From Paracentrotus lividus (taxonomy: Eukaryota; Echinodermata; Echinoidea; Camarodonta; Echinidae), in NCBI GenBank assembly GCA_940671915.1, contig CALNVZ010003434.1:9283662-9347661 (forward strand): a stretch of DNA of 64,000 bases. Reading direction: 5' to 3'. Made by a program: the position numbers and the translations under genes. Below, in pieces: positions 27,960 through 39,256 of the stretch (position 1 is the first letter of the stretch; every line of letters starts with the position of its first letter). The notes under the pieces were generated by a model, which was given only the letters and a program-made list of their open reading frames with translations, searched no databases and had not been told where the DNA came from.

Positions 27960-30261
27960 CGTATCAGGACATCTCCCCCGGAGGACAACTCCCCCGGGGA
28001 CAACTCCCGGAGGACAGCTCCCCCGGAGGACAACTCCCCCGGAGGACAACTCCCCGGAGGACACACCCCCGGAAGGACAGCTCCCCCGCAGGACATCTCC
28101 CCCGGAGGACAGGTCCCCCAAGGAAAACTCCCCGGAGGACATCTCCCACGATGAAAACTCCCCCGGAGGACAAGTCCCCGGAGGACATCTCCCCCAGAAA
28201 AACTCCCCCGGAGGACAAGTCCCCGGAGGACAACTCCCTGGAGGACAACTCCCCCGAAGGACAACTCCTCTGGAGGACAACTCCCCCGGAGGACAACTCC
28301 CCGGAGGACAACTCCCGGAGGACGACTCCCGGAGGACAACTCCCCCGCAGCACAACTACCCCCGCAGGACAAGTCCCCGGAGGACAACTCAACTATCCGG
28401 AGAACAGACCCACATCACTCGTTTATTTTTGCTCCATTTTTTAAATTTATTATTTTTTTTTAACCGAAATAGCCATTCATGAAATACAAAATCTTTGGCA
28501 ATTTTTTTTTCTTTTTCCGGCGAAGGGTGTTAAAGTTTGGCAGCTGTAGAGGCGTGCTGCTATTGAACCGAATTTTATCGTCAAAAGAGAGAGAGAGATA
28601 TCAACTTCAATCTTAAATCACCATAGGAAGATGATCTGATTAGATTTTAGAGTATGTAGGTCAATGGTCAGGCCCGTAACTAGGATTTTTGCGGGGGTTC
28701 GAAATCTGAAAAAATGAACCTTTTAAGAGATGATTCTTGAGCGCAAAGCGCGAGCCCAAATTTTTGACTAAAAATGACCCGAAGCAGTATAATTGTACTT
28801 TTATTGTTCTATTTTGTTGTTGTTATTCTTTTTACAAACCGTGACGATCATCTTTCTTTAGCCAAAAAAAAAAAAAAAAAAAAAAAAAAAAGATTTTCAA
28901 GCGCGAACGTCAGTGGAAAATTTTATATCACACCTCTTCAATTATACCAATAAAAATACAGAGTACATATTTGATACAAGGGTTTTGTTTTGTTTTGTTT
29001 TGGCTTGTTTCAGCAAATGTTTTTACAATTATAAAAGTGTGTTTTATCGGATATGTTGACGGAAATACTGAAAAACTGGTTGATATCCGAGATGTTTTAA
29101 TTTTCATCTACTTCTGGAGATATTTTCATCCAACACTAGTTGCAATAACACCCTCTTTTTGATAGCGATGACACGGCATCAATGCAAAGCTGTTGCAAGT
29201 GCATACTTATGAACACACACCATTCAGATATAACAATTGTCTGTAAAATCTTAAACTAAATGACAATGATTGTATTACATTATTCCCTGAAAAATGACAA
29301 AACAAGTGATGATGTTGGAATTGAGTTTTGTGAATTTTTTTTTTGATAAATAAAAATTGTGTTCTCGTTTAAACTTTTGCGCTCATTCTTATTGTTTTAG
29401 GGTGTGATTAATATTAATTAAAGCTTAATTATCGTGGCTCACCCCCGCCCCCTTGCTGAAGACGACTAGAGATATGTAGGCCAACTCGCCTTCGTGCTCT
29501 TTTGTACTCCTGTAGCTTCGTATTAAAGTTCCCATTTAGCATCCTTCCTTTTTTCAACATTTCTTTTATTTCTTGCACTTTCATTAAATTTCCTTTTTCT
29601 GATGGTCACATTTCCGTTGGGGTACCTCTGAATTGCCAAACCTAACAACCTTTTTGAGGGAAGGAGTAGCCATTCATAGATTGGAAGGGGTGGTTCCAAT
29701 GGATGATTAGCAATTAAACAAACATTCCCATCCTCGCTTGTCATTACAGAAGGGTTACTCCATGCGAAAGTAATGTAATAATTGTAACAGAAGAAAAAAC
29801 CAAGGGTTGGCATAAAATCAATAGTTATAAAGCATTTAAAGTGAGGGGAGTGTCATCCGGGGAGTTGTCCTTGGGGGGACCTATCCTCCGGGGGAGATGT
29901 CCTCCGGGGAGTTGTCCTCCAGGGGAGCTGTCCTGCGCGGGAGTTGTCCTCCGGCGGGAGCTGCCTCCGGGGTGTTGTCCTCCGGGGGAGTTGTCCTCAG
30001 GGGGTTTGTCTCGGGGAGTTGTCCTCCAGGGGAGTTGTCCAGGGGGAGTTGTCCTCCGTGGGAGTTGTCCTGGGGGAAGCTGTCCTCCGGGGACTCGTCC
30101 TTGGGGGGACCTGTCCTCCAGGGGAGATGCCTCGCGGGGGACTGTCCTCCGGGGGAGCTGTCCTCCGGGGGAGTTGTCTCCGGGGAGTTGTCCTCCGGGG
30201 GAGCTGTCCTCCGGGAGTTGTCCCGGGGAGTTGTCCTCCGGGGGAGATGTCCTAGACCAAA
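27960..30261. mobile_element. Foldback transposon FB1 (terminal inverted tandem arrays)
   Basis: Left end CGTATCAGGACATCTCCCCC and right end GGGGGAGATGTCCTAGACC. Each end opens a GC-rich array of 14-16-bp units (GGACAACTCCCCCGGA): 27966-28392 in one orientation and 29846-30254 in the opposite one. The middle 1.45 kb is AT-rich and encodes nothing recognisable. CCATGA flanks both sides (27954-27959, 30262-30267) and is single in the empty copy. The architecture matches foldback elements such as the sea urchin TU family. Confidence 0.88.
28660..28935. repeat. Fragment related to the hairpin satellite, inside FB1
   Basis: CAGGCCCGTAACTAGGATTT opens a stretch containing GAGCGCAAAGCGCGAGCCCA, the inverted form of the hairpin core at 3.0-4.3 kb, followed by an A-run. 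It shows that FB1's interior collected other repeats. Confidence 0.6.
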
Positions 30262-30491
30262 CCATGAATTCAGTGCTCCAGAACAATAGGAGTGCGTAAT
30301 TTTGATTTGTTCCTCGGTCGCACAAAATTTAGCATACTTTGTTTTACGAAAGCAAATTATACAGAACAAAAGCATCAGCAAGGAAATCTTTTGACTTTAA
30401 CTTGGTACTACATACCATAGATTATATGAAACGATTTCACACCTAATATTTTTTCCCCGACTGTACCATTTTTTTTTTAACACAGACTGTA

Positions 30492-32164
30492 TACACACAA
30501 AAAAAGTACCCCCCCCCCCCCCAATCAAAAATATTATGTAACTTTTGAACGAGGTTGTTTTTTTGTATGATAATTGGAGGAGTTTATCCACTTATTAAGT
30601 ACCATCTGTGAAAAAATGACATCGATCACTGAGACATGCATGAGTAATCAACGTTTAAAGCAAAATGGACATTTTCAAAAGTCACAAGGTCATTTTTTAG
30701 GCTGTAAAAATAACAATTTTGTAAAATTTTCTTTTACCTGTGTTTAAACATTTTGTGGATTTATCATCCAAATTTGATCATCCAACACCAATTCGATATA
30801 TTTCACTATTTTTATGGATGAGTGAGCACGAAAGTTTAAGAATTATGTTCAGCCTCTAAAAATGGTAAAATCAACAATTTTATTCAAAGAATTGACATAG
30901 ATATTATCATCAACATTATCAAACACATTTTGTGAGAAAATGAGCACTTATTCATGGTGTCATGGACGAGTGAGCACACTTAAAGGTGGACTTTTGTGAC
31001 TGTTGTATGACAATTTTGCCTTTAACGTGTGTTTATTCATGCATGACTCAAAGTTTCTTCTCATTTTCGCACATTAGTTAGTCGATAAGTGTATAGACAT
31101 AACCCTAAACGACATTAAGACTTTTTGTAAAAAGTTCCAGCATGTTGATTTGGGGCTTGTTTTTGCTTCGAGATTGTACAAATGTCAATGGAGAGGAAAT
31201 CAAAATTTAACAAAATTGAAATTCGCTTAATTTCATTGAGGATTTTGTTAATTCTACTCGGGTTTTTTTTCACAAAACTTGGCACACAAGTTTCAGGGTG
31301 GTGCTAACTAACAGGAACAAACGCTAAATTGAGAATCTGACAAGGTACGGTGGGGCAAGGCTATGAATTCCTTCTTATTTACATATTTTTCTAATAAACT
31401 TCTGCTCACTGAAGCATAAACACTTGGAATTTTCGTTGAAACTCGAATCAAATGAACTATCCAAGAAGTCTGTGACATTATCAAAGTAAGCGAATTGAAT
31501 TTTAGTCCACAAACGAAAAAATTGCTTTTGACGTATCAAGTGTTCATTGAAGCGTGAATTTTTAATAAAATGCCATAGCATCATTTTGAAAACAATTATT
31601 TGACATACACAATAACAAAAAAAAATGTTGAAAATGATTTCATTACACAATAATGGAACAATTACTTACAATGGAATTTGAAAGTGTCCTTTTTTGTTTT
31701 ATTAAGTGTTCATTCACCGTGAATTGATGAATATTGTTTAAAACACTCTTCCAGATTGCATATTCCGTCATAATCAATCATATTAAAAGTAAAATATTGT
31801 GAAAAAATGCATTTTTGCAATTTTACCTCATGTTCACCAACCGTGAAATTTAATGCAAAAGTCGTTTGATGTGTTAGAAATTAAGGGCAACAACCCTCTG
31901 AACATATCTTTGTTTAAAAGTTGGAATTGTTCCACTATTCTTTGAATTAAAGTTATGAAACTGACCTTGTGGACTTCGAAAAATAACATTTTTGTCTTTG
32001 ATCTGTGCTCATTGAAGCATGACTTAAACAAATTTCAGTAAATTCACCGAATGGTAGCTGATAAAATTACCTACAAGCACATGTAATGACATTCGTAAAA
32101 CTCCTCTTGATTCAAAAGTTACATCATTTTGATTATGGAAGGGACTTACTTTTTTTGTTGTGTA
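30492..32164. mobile_element. TA-flanked palindromic element sharing a TA with the MITE
   Basis: Left end TACACACAAAAAAAGTA and right end TACTTTTTTTGTTGTGTA, flanked by TA at 30490-30491 and 32165-32166. The arms are diverged but recognisable (ATGTAACTTTTGAACGAGG at 30536 pairs with an inverted CTCTTGATTCAAAAGTTACAT near 32103). GTGCTCA/TGAGCAC motifs recur through the interior. No coding content. Confidence 0.72.
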
Positions 32165-32299
32165 TACATTATCTTATTTGTTCCCTTATGGATTTAAAAT
32201 GGATGAACTGGGAAACGTTGGGATCGGAGAGAGAGAATAAAGAGGCACAAAGTTAATCATTGTGTATTTAATACATACATAACTAAAATAAGTATATTT

Positions 32300-32705
32300 C
32301 ATTTTCGGACTAACGAACAGTACTTAATTTTCGGACTAACGGACCTTCTTTCATTTTTGGATTAACGAACCTTATTTATTTTCGGAATGACGAACCTTTT
32401 CTACTTTCGGAATAACGAACCTTATTCTATCTTCAGAATAACGAAACTTTTCCTTTTTTAGGAATAACGAACCTTTTCTATTTTTGGAATAACGAACCTT
32501 ATTCTTTTTTTGGATTAACGAACCTTATTCTATTTTCGGAATAACGAACCTTTTATATTTTCGGAATAACGAACCTTTTCTGTTTTTGGAGTAACGAACC
32601 TTATTATATTTTCGGTATAACGAACCGTTTTCTATTTTCGGAATAACGAACCTTTTCAATTTTCGGAGTAACGAACCTTATTCTATTTTCGAATAACGAA
32701 CCTTG
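32300..32705. repeat. 25-27-bp tandem array (TTTTCGGAATAACGAACCTT)
   Basis: About 16 copies of a unit like TTTTCGGAATAACGAACCTT plus ATTCTA in head-to-tail order, with first units reading GGACTAACG. It is noncoding. It lies between the foldback block and the second lectin locus. Confidence 0.93.
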
Positions 32706-33485
32706 AATGTTTGATTTCATGCTTATGAACAAAATTAATTATCTATATACAGTTTTGATCGCTCAGCAATGAAATTGAATGCTCAAAAAGTAAATCGCTT
32801 GATGTTTGTGTCAATTGAATGCCCGATAACCCGCTTCAAGAGGTTTTTTTTTTTTTTTTTTTTTTAATTCAATGACCATTAAAAAAATATTAAAAAAAAG
32901 CTCCATTAATAAAGTTTATTGTAAAGAGTTTGAAATTGACCGGGTATATCGTATATTATTTCAATATTCCAATGAGCTCATTTAAAACTTTTTTTATTTT
33001 ATCTAGTTCTTCTTCTCGAGTCCTTTCTCTCAATTTTTGTTTATTTGTGAATTAGAATTTGATTCAGACTCTGCCCATTAGATACTGAACATTTTATGAT
33101 CCTTATACAGAATTTCATTTTCATTTCATTTTAATACCCCTACAATTCTTTCATATTGCATGGAGGTCTTGGATTTTGATATGAATGTAGGCCCTACATC
33201 GGGATAATTCAACAAGGCAGACTCTTATAGAGATATTCAATTTAATAGTTTGAGTTGTGTCATACATTTTACTTTGTCTTTAAGCAGACATTTCTCTAAA
33301 TTATTTTGTCACCCTCAACCCACGTGAGGAAGTAGTTCTGTATAATTTATTTGGGTGATATTGTTGTTATTACTTAATTTTGATAAGATTATTGACTTAT
33401 GGCAAACACACATGTGGATGCACACGCTGAGAAAAGAAAACACACAATAACAACTAAATAAAGTTTATTCTAGTTTTTATTCAGT
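32706..33485. other. 3' flank of the second lectin locus
   Basis: No gene. The block at 33270-33385 matches 23535-23650 downstream of the first lectin gene. A poly-T run is at 32846-32866. Confidence 0.55.
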
Positions 33486-33609
33486 ATTCAGCAAATGATG
33501 CCCCCCAATTTTTTATTATTCAGAAGAGAAGTAGAAGATTTCCCACCACAACTTATCATTCTTATGATTATAATTATTATAATTTTAGACAAGAAAAAGA
33601 GAGCATCGG

Positions 33610-33915
33610 AGCAGAGGCGGCGCAACCGGGGGCAGGGGGCACAGTGCCCCCACTTTTTCTTTGACCCTAAAAGTGCCATTTTTCATTGGTCCTAAATGTG
33701 CCCCCTTTTATGACTAAAAAATGTCCCTTTTGTTAGCTAAATAAAACGCCCTTTTTATTTTAAAAGAAGCATTTCAGACTTCTAAAAAGTCCCATTGGAA
33801 ATTACTTTCTTTAGAAGGGGCACTTTTGATAATAAAAAGTGCCTTTTTTTAATTTCATTTTTTTACTCCATATGTCTTTTAAAACCCAAAATCTTCCTGC
33901 TCGTTCGCTATGCGA
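33610..33915. repeat. Degenerate AAAAGTGCCCTTTT repeat
   Basis: GGCGGCGCAACCGGGGGCAG opens a run of loosely repeated AAAGTGCC and GTCCCTTTT-like units, ending near TGCTCGTTCGCTATGCG. It resembles other 'G-rich end plus GC hairpin' repeats in the window (2.8 kb, 28.7 kb). Confidence 0.55.
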
Positions 33916-34369
33916 CCTCGTATTAAATAATAAACAATAATTATAAAAAACAAAAAAAAATTAAAAAAAACAACGTTGGACCCAATAGGCCTACCCTCTG
34001 CTAAGAGACAAATTTTGCAAAAGGGTGTTGTCGACAATTAGAACATTGGTGTAATTAGGTTGGGGAGGTCGTTCCGCCGTTTCTGCCTGAGAGTAATATG
34101 AACTACAATCAATGGATGTATAGGGTACTGGTTGAAAGAAATTCCATAATGCTTCAGGCGCTCTTTTGGAGGACAGCCTAGCCAAGCTGGGTAATAATGC
34201 CAGAGCGCTTCATTGTTGCTCAGTATCATAATCATTATTAGTACTAGTAATATTATTATTATTATTAAGACCGTTACTGGATCTGTGGATCAAAAACATG
34301 CAAAAACTCCACACACACACAAAAATGTAATGACACAAGATCTTTATGGGGCGGGCATCAGGTTAGGGT

Positions 34370-34684
34370 TTACGCAATAACGGAAGCCACAAGAGAGAAA
34401 TCAGCGTCATTGGCTGGCATCTCACAGACGAAGGACATATCTTCCCCGCAGTATATGTCATTCCATTCCAGCAGAGCTGTTGAGAATCGTTCCTACGCAG
34501 ATTCGGTAACGCAATCCTCCCGCTTGCTCGCCCTGATAATAGCTGTCGTTAGCCTCGTTGCTTTCCAGCTTCTCGTAGGAGCCATTGTGCTTAGCCCCGT
34601 TTCACTGTTCACCCACGGTCTAGCCACGGCTTGGTGAGTACGATCCACACCCGTAGTATCCGGGTTGCGATTGTTAAAGTCATA
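34370..34684 (-). pseudogene. Lectin paralogue, degraded exon 2
   Basis: Retained landmarks on the minus strand: HQAVA, PWVNS, EDC, then after the TAG, LLEWND, YCGEDMSFVCEMPAN and a TAA at 34370-34372. The total length is a multiple of three, so the frame survives overall and the indels compensate one another. Confidence 0.8.
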
Positions 34685-35303
34685 CTAGAGAGGCCCAAGA
34701 AGGGGTTTAGATAATACGACAGACGAATAATTTGAACTATTATAATTTTCCCGGTCAAGTTCAAACTATCTAGGTTATTACATTTATATTCAATCAATTT
34801 CGTCCAATTGTGACCGCGATTTAAAATCTGCAAAAAAAAAAATCAAATAAATAAATAAAAATCGTTTATGAAAAACCAGATAAAAAAACACGTTCAGACT
34901 TACATTAGCAAATCAAAATCGCCATTCTGCATTTTTATAAGCCAGATGCGTATCTTCAATGGCTCACCACTAAATTCTTTTACGCATTCTTCAATTAGAC
35001 GAATTTATTGCAATAAAACGAACATCAGATGCTTATTAACGAATATGAATGAACAAATCAAATTCTTGCAATAAGCGTTGTTTAATTTACCTTCTAGTGT
35101 CTGCTCGGCTACTGGTATCGCCTCTTTAAATTGTAAGAACATTAACGAATCGTAGCCAAAGGTTTTCAAATATGACGGTCGAGAACATTTACCAATATTA
35201 AAGATGGGGTCGACATATATCGCTTATAAATACTACTGATGATCATATAAATAAAATATACATCAATATAATCCATCTTTTAATGTAACCTTACGTCAAG
35301 CTA

Positions 35304-36423
35304 TTGGGTCAGATGCATAAAAGTAAGCAATTGCTTGAAGCAATCTGCTTCAAAGCAAAATGCCGCCAATTGGCAACAGCAGAAAAATCAAAGCCAAAGC
35401 CATTGCTACTAATTCGTATGCAAACCTTGCTAGTGCTCAAACCCTTTGCTTGCCTTAATGCGGGCATTGCCATTGTCATACGCGGATTCAACAATTACGA
35501 CTCGTACCACGGCTGATGCGGACACGACTCACAAAACAAAGGCGAGACTCGTATGACAAAGGAGAGGTGAGATGATTTGGAAGATTTACTAAAATAGACA
35601 TCTCACTTTTTTGCATATTCTTCATAAAGTTATAAAAAAATAAAAATAAAGTACCAATTATTGGTTATTGATTACCATGTTAACCGTTGAAAAAGAATTG
35701 GAAATCACCAGAACACTCTTTTCAGGAAATTCGAATTCAGAAAACTTCTGCCCGAATTGCTACGTTCTAATTCTCAACAGAACTATGGTTTCCTCTGTGT
35801 TTTTATTGAATTACTATTACACGATAAATATATTCCTTAGATATGTCGAGAAACAGTAGCCTGCTTATCCCAACATCCCACCCACTGATGCTTGGAACCT
35901 GGGTCTTCGCCAGTAATGGAGCACCGGTGTAATGCATCCTTCCCCTGTTTCATCTCTTGTCTTGGTAAGAATCTGTAAGCCATTCATTCCACATTCTTTT
36001 TATCGAACGAAAAAAAATTCTGATAGATCTCTGGAGTAATCTTCTCTCTCGATTAATTTTGTTCCTGTGCACACTAGATTTCGTTTTCTCTTCACATGGC
36101 CCATAAAAATCGACTATGATATACCCGTGATGTTTGATTACAAGCAACGCTCAACTGACTTATGAAGGAGCTGATCAAAATTACACGATGTCAATGCTCT
36201 AAGAGCCGCACTGTAGCACATAATGTTTGTTTAATGGCATACAGTAGCAGTTGCTAAAATGATCAAGCCACAACTACGCTAGATCAGCACGTAGCAACTC
36301 TTGCTTGTACTGCTATACTAGCCAAAAGCGTTTATTGTTGTAAGCAATTGCTCATTTTTATGCATACGGAATCAAGCTAAAGCCTAGAAAAAGCAATTGC
36401 TATTTTTTATGCATCTGACCCAT
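35304..36423. mobile_element. TA-flanked inverted-repeat element in the lectin paralogue intron
   Basis: Left end TTGGGTCAGATGCATAAAAG followed by AGCAATTGCTT; right end AGCAATTGCTATTTTTTATG then CATCTGACCCAT. TA lies at both borders. The interior is noncoding and includes CAAAGCCATTGC-type low-complexity sequence. No counterpart exists in the intron of the intact paralogue. Confidence 0.78.
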
Positions 36424-36669
36424 TATTCCTATGAAGAACGAAGGCATCCAAAGATATTACTTTGGTTTTACAGTTGTTGCGTAGAATTTTGTTAAGGTGA
36501 CGGTATTAGCAGAAAAGTATTGATAAACATGCCTTATATTATTCGTGACTTAAAATGTCGTCTTCAAGATAAATAACCCTGCAAGTTCAGCCCTCTTCCT
36601 GGCTCTTATGAAATTAAGGAGCTTACTTGGGAAGAAAAAAAATCAACAGCAAATAAACAAAAATCAACT

Positions 36670-37010
36670 CGGCCACGGTGAAATTTTTATTCTTGGAGCA
36701 GAAAATTTGGATAATTGTAATTTCATTCTGTAAAATACATAACATAAGAAAAAGTGGTTCCATGACATCATCAGCTCGCTTATTGAATATGCATAAGACT
36801 TTACACAGAACGGGTTTTCTTTTATTTTTTCTTTATTTATTTTATTGATTTATTTTTATTCATTTTCTTCTTTTCTGGGGGGGGGGGGACAAAAATGCAG
36901 AAGTCATAACTTTGTTATTTTTCATCCGATTGTGATTGCTGTCCAGTTCAATCTGTCTGATTTCCAGCCTGACATACCTTACCAAGTAACTGAGTATTTA
37001 TTAAAAACAT
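36670..37010. repeat. Member of a 'CTGATGATGTCA' repeat family
   Basis: CATGACATCATCAGCTCGCT with neighbouring GAATATGCAT is matched by AAATCATCAGCTTGCTCAAT at 42224, and in the opposite orientation by AGCTGATGATGTCACGG at 41232 and AGCTGATGATGTCATTG at 53667. A G-run is at 36879-36889. Confidence 0.55.
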
Positions 37011-37362
37011 ATAGGATAATCCTCTATTCTTTGTTGTTTAATTTATAATCATAGTCTGTGCTTAGCTTGGTAGTAACCTACCCGAATAACCAGTCCATCA
37101 GTAGACCAATCTGACTTCAGAGCAATGTAACTTCATGGCGGCCATTGCTGGGGGGGGGGGGGTGTACCCAGGTACTACGCATGCGCCATGTGCGCGTATG
37201 TCTGCGCATATGTACATTTTCCTTTCTTACCCATACATACGCACATATCATATGGAGCATGCGTAGTACCTTGGTGACCCCCCAGCAATGGCCACCCCAC
37301 AAGATTAAACATCACCCAAACTGAATTCGTCTATAGGGTATTATGCAATGTTTATTACTTAC

Positions 37363-37635
37363 CACCCAATCCGGGAGGTCGTCTACTCCTGCAGTGGTTC
37401 TGAAGAGCTCGTAGACGAAACGGTTCTCTCCCTCGCTACGGACTGAAGTTAGATGTCCATTTCCATTTTTTGAGAAGAACTCGTTGCATCGAGCTTCAGC
37501 AGCCGCCCATGTCACCCTTTTCCCGAAGTAGCGGTAGCAGCTACCGTCAAACAAGCTCCAGAATTGGGGGCAGCTGGATGCAGCGTTGGTCACAGTTGCC
37601 ATGGCAACAAGAGAGATCAAAATGAGCATGTTCAT
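37363..37635 (-). CDS. C-type lectin paralogue, intact exon 1
   Basis: 91 codons ending at a phase-0 donor (GTG|GTAAGT). It encodes a signal peptide (MNMLILISLVAMATVTNA) and the first half of a C-type lectin domain: CPQFWSLFDGSCYRYFGKRV, then AEARCNEFFSKNGNGHL and RFVYELF. About three quarters of residues match the intact paralogue. As in that gene, an acceptor-like CTATTCCGCAG lies just before the ATG. Confidence 0.85.
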
Positions 37636-37765
37636 GGTGAATTACTGCGGAATAGACATATGGGAAAAAAATCATTATGGGATTTGAATAGTATGCATAC
37701 ATGATTTTTTTTTCCCCTCAAAACAACGGAAAATATGATCATCTTTGGAATGTTTGGAAATATTT

Positions 37766-37796
37766 TTTGGATATATATATATATATATATATCTAT
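37766..37796. repeat. TA/ATAT microsatellite
   Basis: About 15 TA dinucleotides in the presumed 5'-UTR intron of the second lectin locus. Confidence 0.8.
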
Positions 37797-38124
37797 GTAT
37801 ATTCATGGTCCACATTATTAATGATCCTTCATTTGTTTCTATGAAAATATTTTTAAAACAAAAACAACAGATTAGAATAACCATTTCCTGTTTAAAAAAA
37901 AAAAGAATTTGTTCTTATTGTTTCATTTTTATTTATTCATTTTTAATTGCAGGAAATTTTAATAAAAAGAGGTGAAACTTCCTTTAATCTACAACATTAC
38001 AGAAAATAAATTATTTGGCAATTTTGGGATAAATCTGTTTTGCTAATTTGAAAAAAGGGAAACAATAGCATTTATAATAACGAAAGAAAAATTTACACTT
38101 TAATTTTTTAAAAATACATAAATT

Positions 38125-38165
38125 CAGAGCTGGGGGCCCGGGTTCGATTCCCGGCGGAGACAATT
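38125..38165 (+). repeat. tRNA 3'-half-like fragment
   Basis: CCCGGGTTCGATTCCCGG forms a perfect T-arm with a B-box. No A-box or acceptor stem is present, so it is a truncated tRNA-derived repeat. Confidence 0.5.
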
Positions 38166-38806
38166 TTTTCGATCTCACCAAAAAAATTATCTAAAAAGGG
38201 AGGATAGCTCTGGGGAATTCTGATTTGAGCTACGTCAACTATTATTCTCTTCACCCATTTCTTTCAAAATTTATATATATATATACATATAGTAAATAGT
38301 GGAAGAAAAATACGCGTTGCGATTGGCTAGGCCAGTACCACGTGACCTACCTTTAATTTTTTATATTGTACACATGTACAATATATTTTTCGGTTTTTGG
38401 AGGGTAAAGCCCGTGTTAAATGAATGGGGAGAGTATCGATTCTATCGATTCCCTTGTTTCGCTAGCGCGTAATAACAGTAAAATTGTGTGCGCAAGAGTT
38501 AATAACAATGGATACGCGGAGCAACAATATACGTCACAATAGCTTAATTAGCACAAAAAAATTGGCAAACATAAAACCAGATTATGCAAGGTCAAAGATA
38601 TAGGGGTCTATTTACTCTAATAAATAGTGAACGCTCCATGTTGCAACATTACTGGACTATATGAACTCCAAATATTATCCCTCGTGCATCTCTATTTTAC
38701 CTCGGCCTGCGGCCTCGGAGAAACAAATCTGCACTCGGGATAATTTAGTATTTGTCGTACTTATAATCCAGTATATTGCGCGATAGATTGTACACTATTT
38801 ATATAA

Positions 38807-38811
<5 letters not shown>

Positions 38812-38872
<61 letters not shown>
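38812..38872. repeat. TA microsatellite
   Basis: Near-pure TA dinucleotide run of about 60 bases; could extrude as a cruciform. Confidence 0.95.
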
Positions 38873-38876
<4 letters not shown>

Positions 38877-39256
38877 TATACTAAAGAGAGTCAGAATTGT
38901 TCACAACCAATTTTATAAGAAAATATAAGATTTTGTAATATTTATCAACATAGACGAATATTACTTCAAGTTCAGGAATCATTCTATCAAGTTAAAAAAA
39001 AAAAATTGGGTAGGGCCTATGAGGTCTTTAAAAAATTTCAAACACATGTATTTAAAAACATGTATATATATATCTGTTGAGGTTTTTAATTGATCTTTTC
39101 TCTTCTAAATTACAACAACAAAAATAAAACAAAGTGTTTATATCCAAAAATTTCCAAGTTTACTGAATGATTCTCCACGATTTCCACTTGTAATATATTC
39201 TTTATTAAATATTATTATAATTATTGCTATTATAACTGGTAAATAATATGTCTTAC

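Larger units (their letters stand above)
27720..30489. mobile_element. Mariner-type MITE, copy 1, split by a foldback element
   Basis: Left end CAGTCTGTGTCAAATAAAAT then GGTACAGT; right end ACTGTACCATTTTTTTT then AACACAGACTG. Both are flanked by TA (27718-27719 and 30490-30491). Ends of the form TA-CAGT are typical of Tc1/mariner relatives. The flanking halves (27720-27959 and 30262-30489) align without a gap to the uninterrupted copy at 55518-55984. No transposase. Confidence 0.88.
34370..37635 (-). pseudogene. C-type lectin paralogue with broken second exon
   Basis: Exon 1 (37363-37635) is intact and parallels the first lectin codon for codon. Exon 2 (34370-34684) has the correct acceptor (CTCTCTAG) and runs 105 codons in phase 0, but codon 64 is TAG (34493-34495). 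This removes the WND region and the last two cysteines. Two patches upstream are out of register with the paralogue: the WLGLH block is lost through balancing single-base changes, and the segment after WVNS reads a shifted frame until EDC. Where the paralogue has EPN, the register-corrected sequence has a Ser in place of the Pro. The intron has grown to 2.7 kb by transposon insertion. Either a recent pseudogene, a truncated secreted product of about 154 residues, or a low-quality assembly stretch. Confidence 0.8.

Noticed and set aside
27966..28392. CRISPR-like repeat array
   Set aside because: Units are contiguous without unique spacers, and the genome is eukaryotic.
27849..28444. Long open frames on both strands (up to 172 codons) with Pro/Arg/Ser/Gly-rich peptides
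   Set aside because: They are by-products of the GC-rich 16-bp array of foldback FB1, open in several frames at once. No start or domain supports a protein.
29523..29813. 96-codon minus-strand frame in the FB1 interior
   Set aside because: No recognisable domain and no sign of a transposase; could be chance in AT-rich DNA. Noted because it is the longest non-array frame in FB1.
29825..30381. Long Pro/Gly-rich open frames on both strands
   Set aside because: Same cause: the opposite array of FB1.
34410..34637. 75-codon plus-strand frame
   Set aside because: Antisense shadow of the degraded lectin exon 2.
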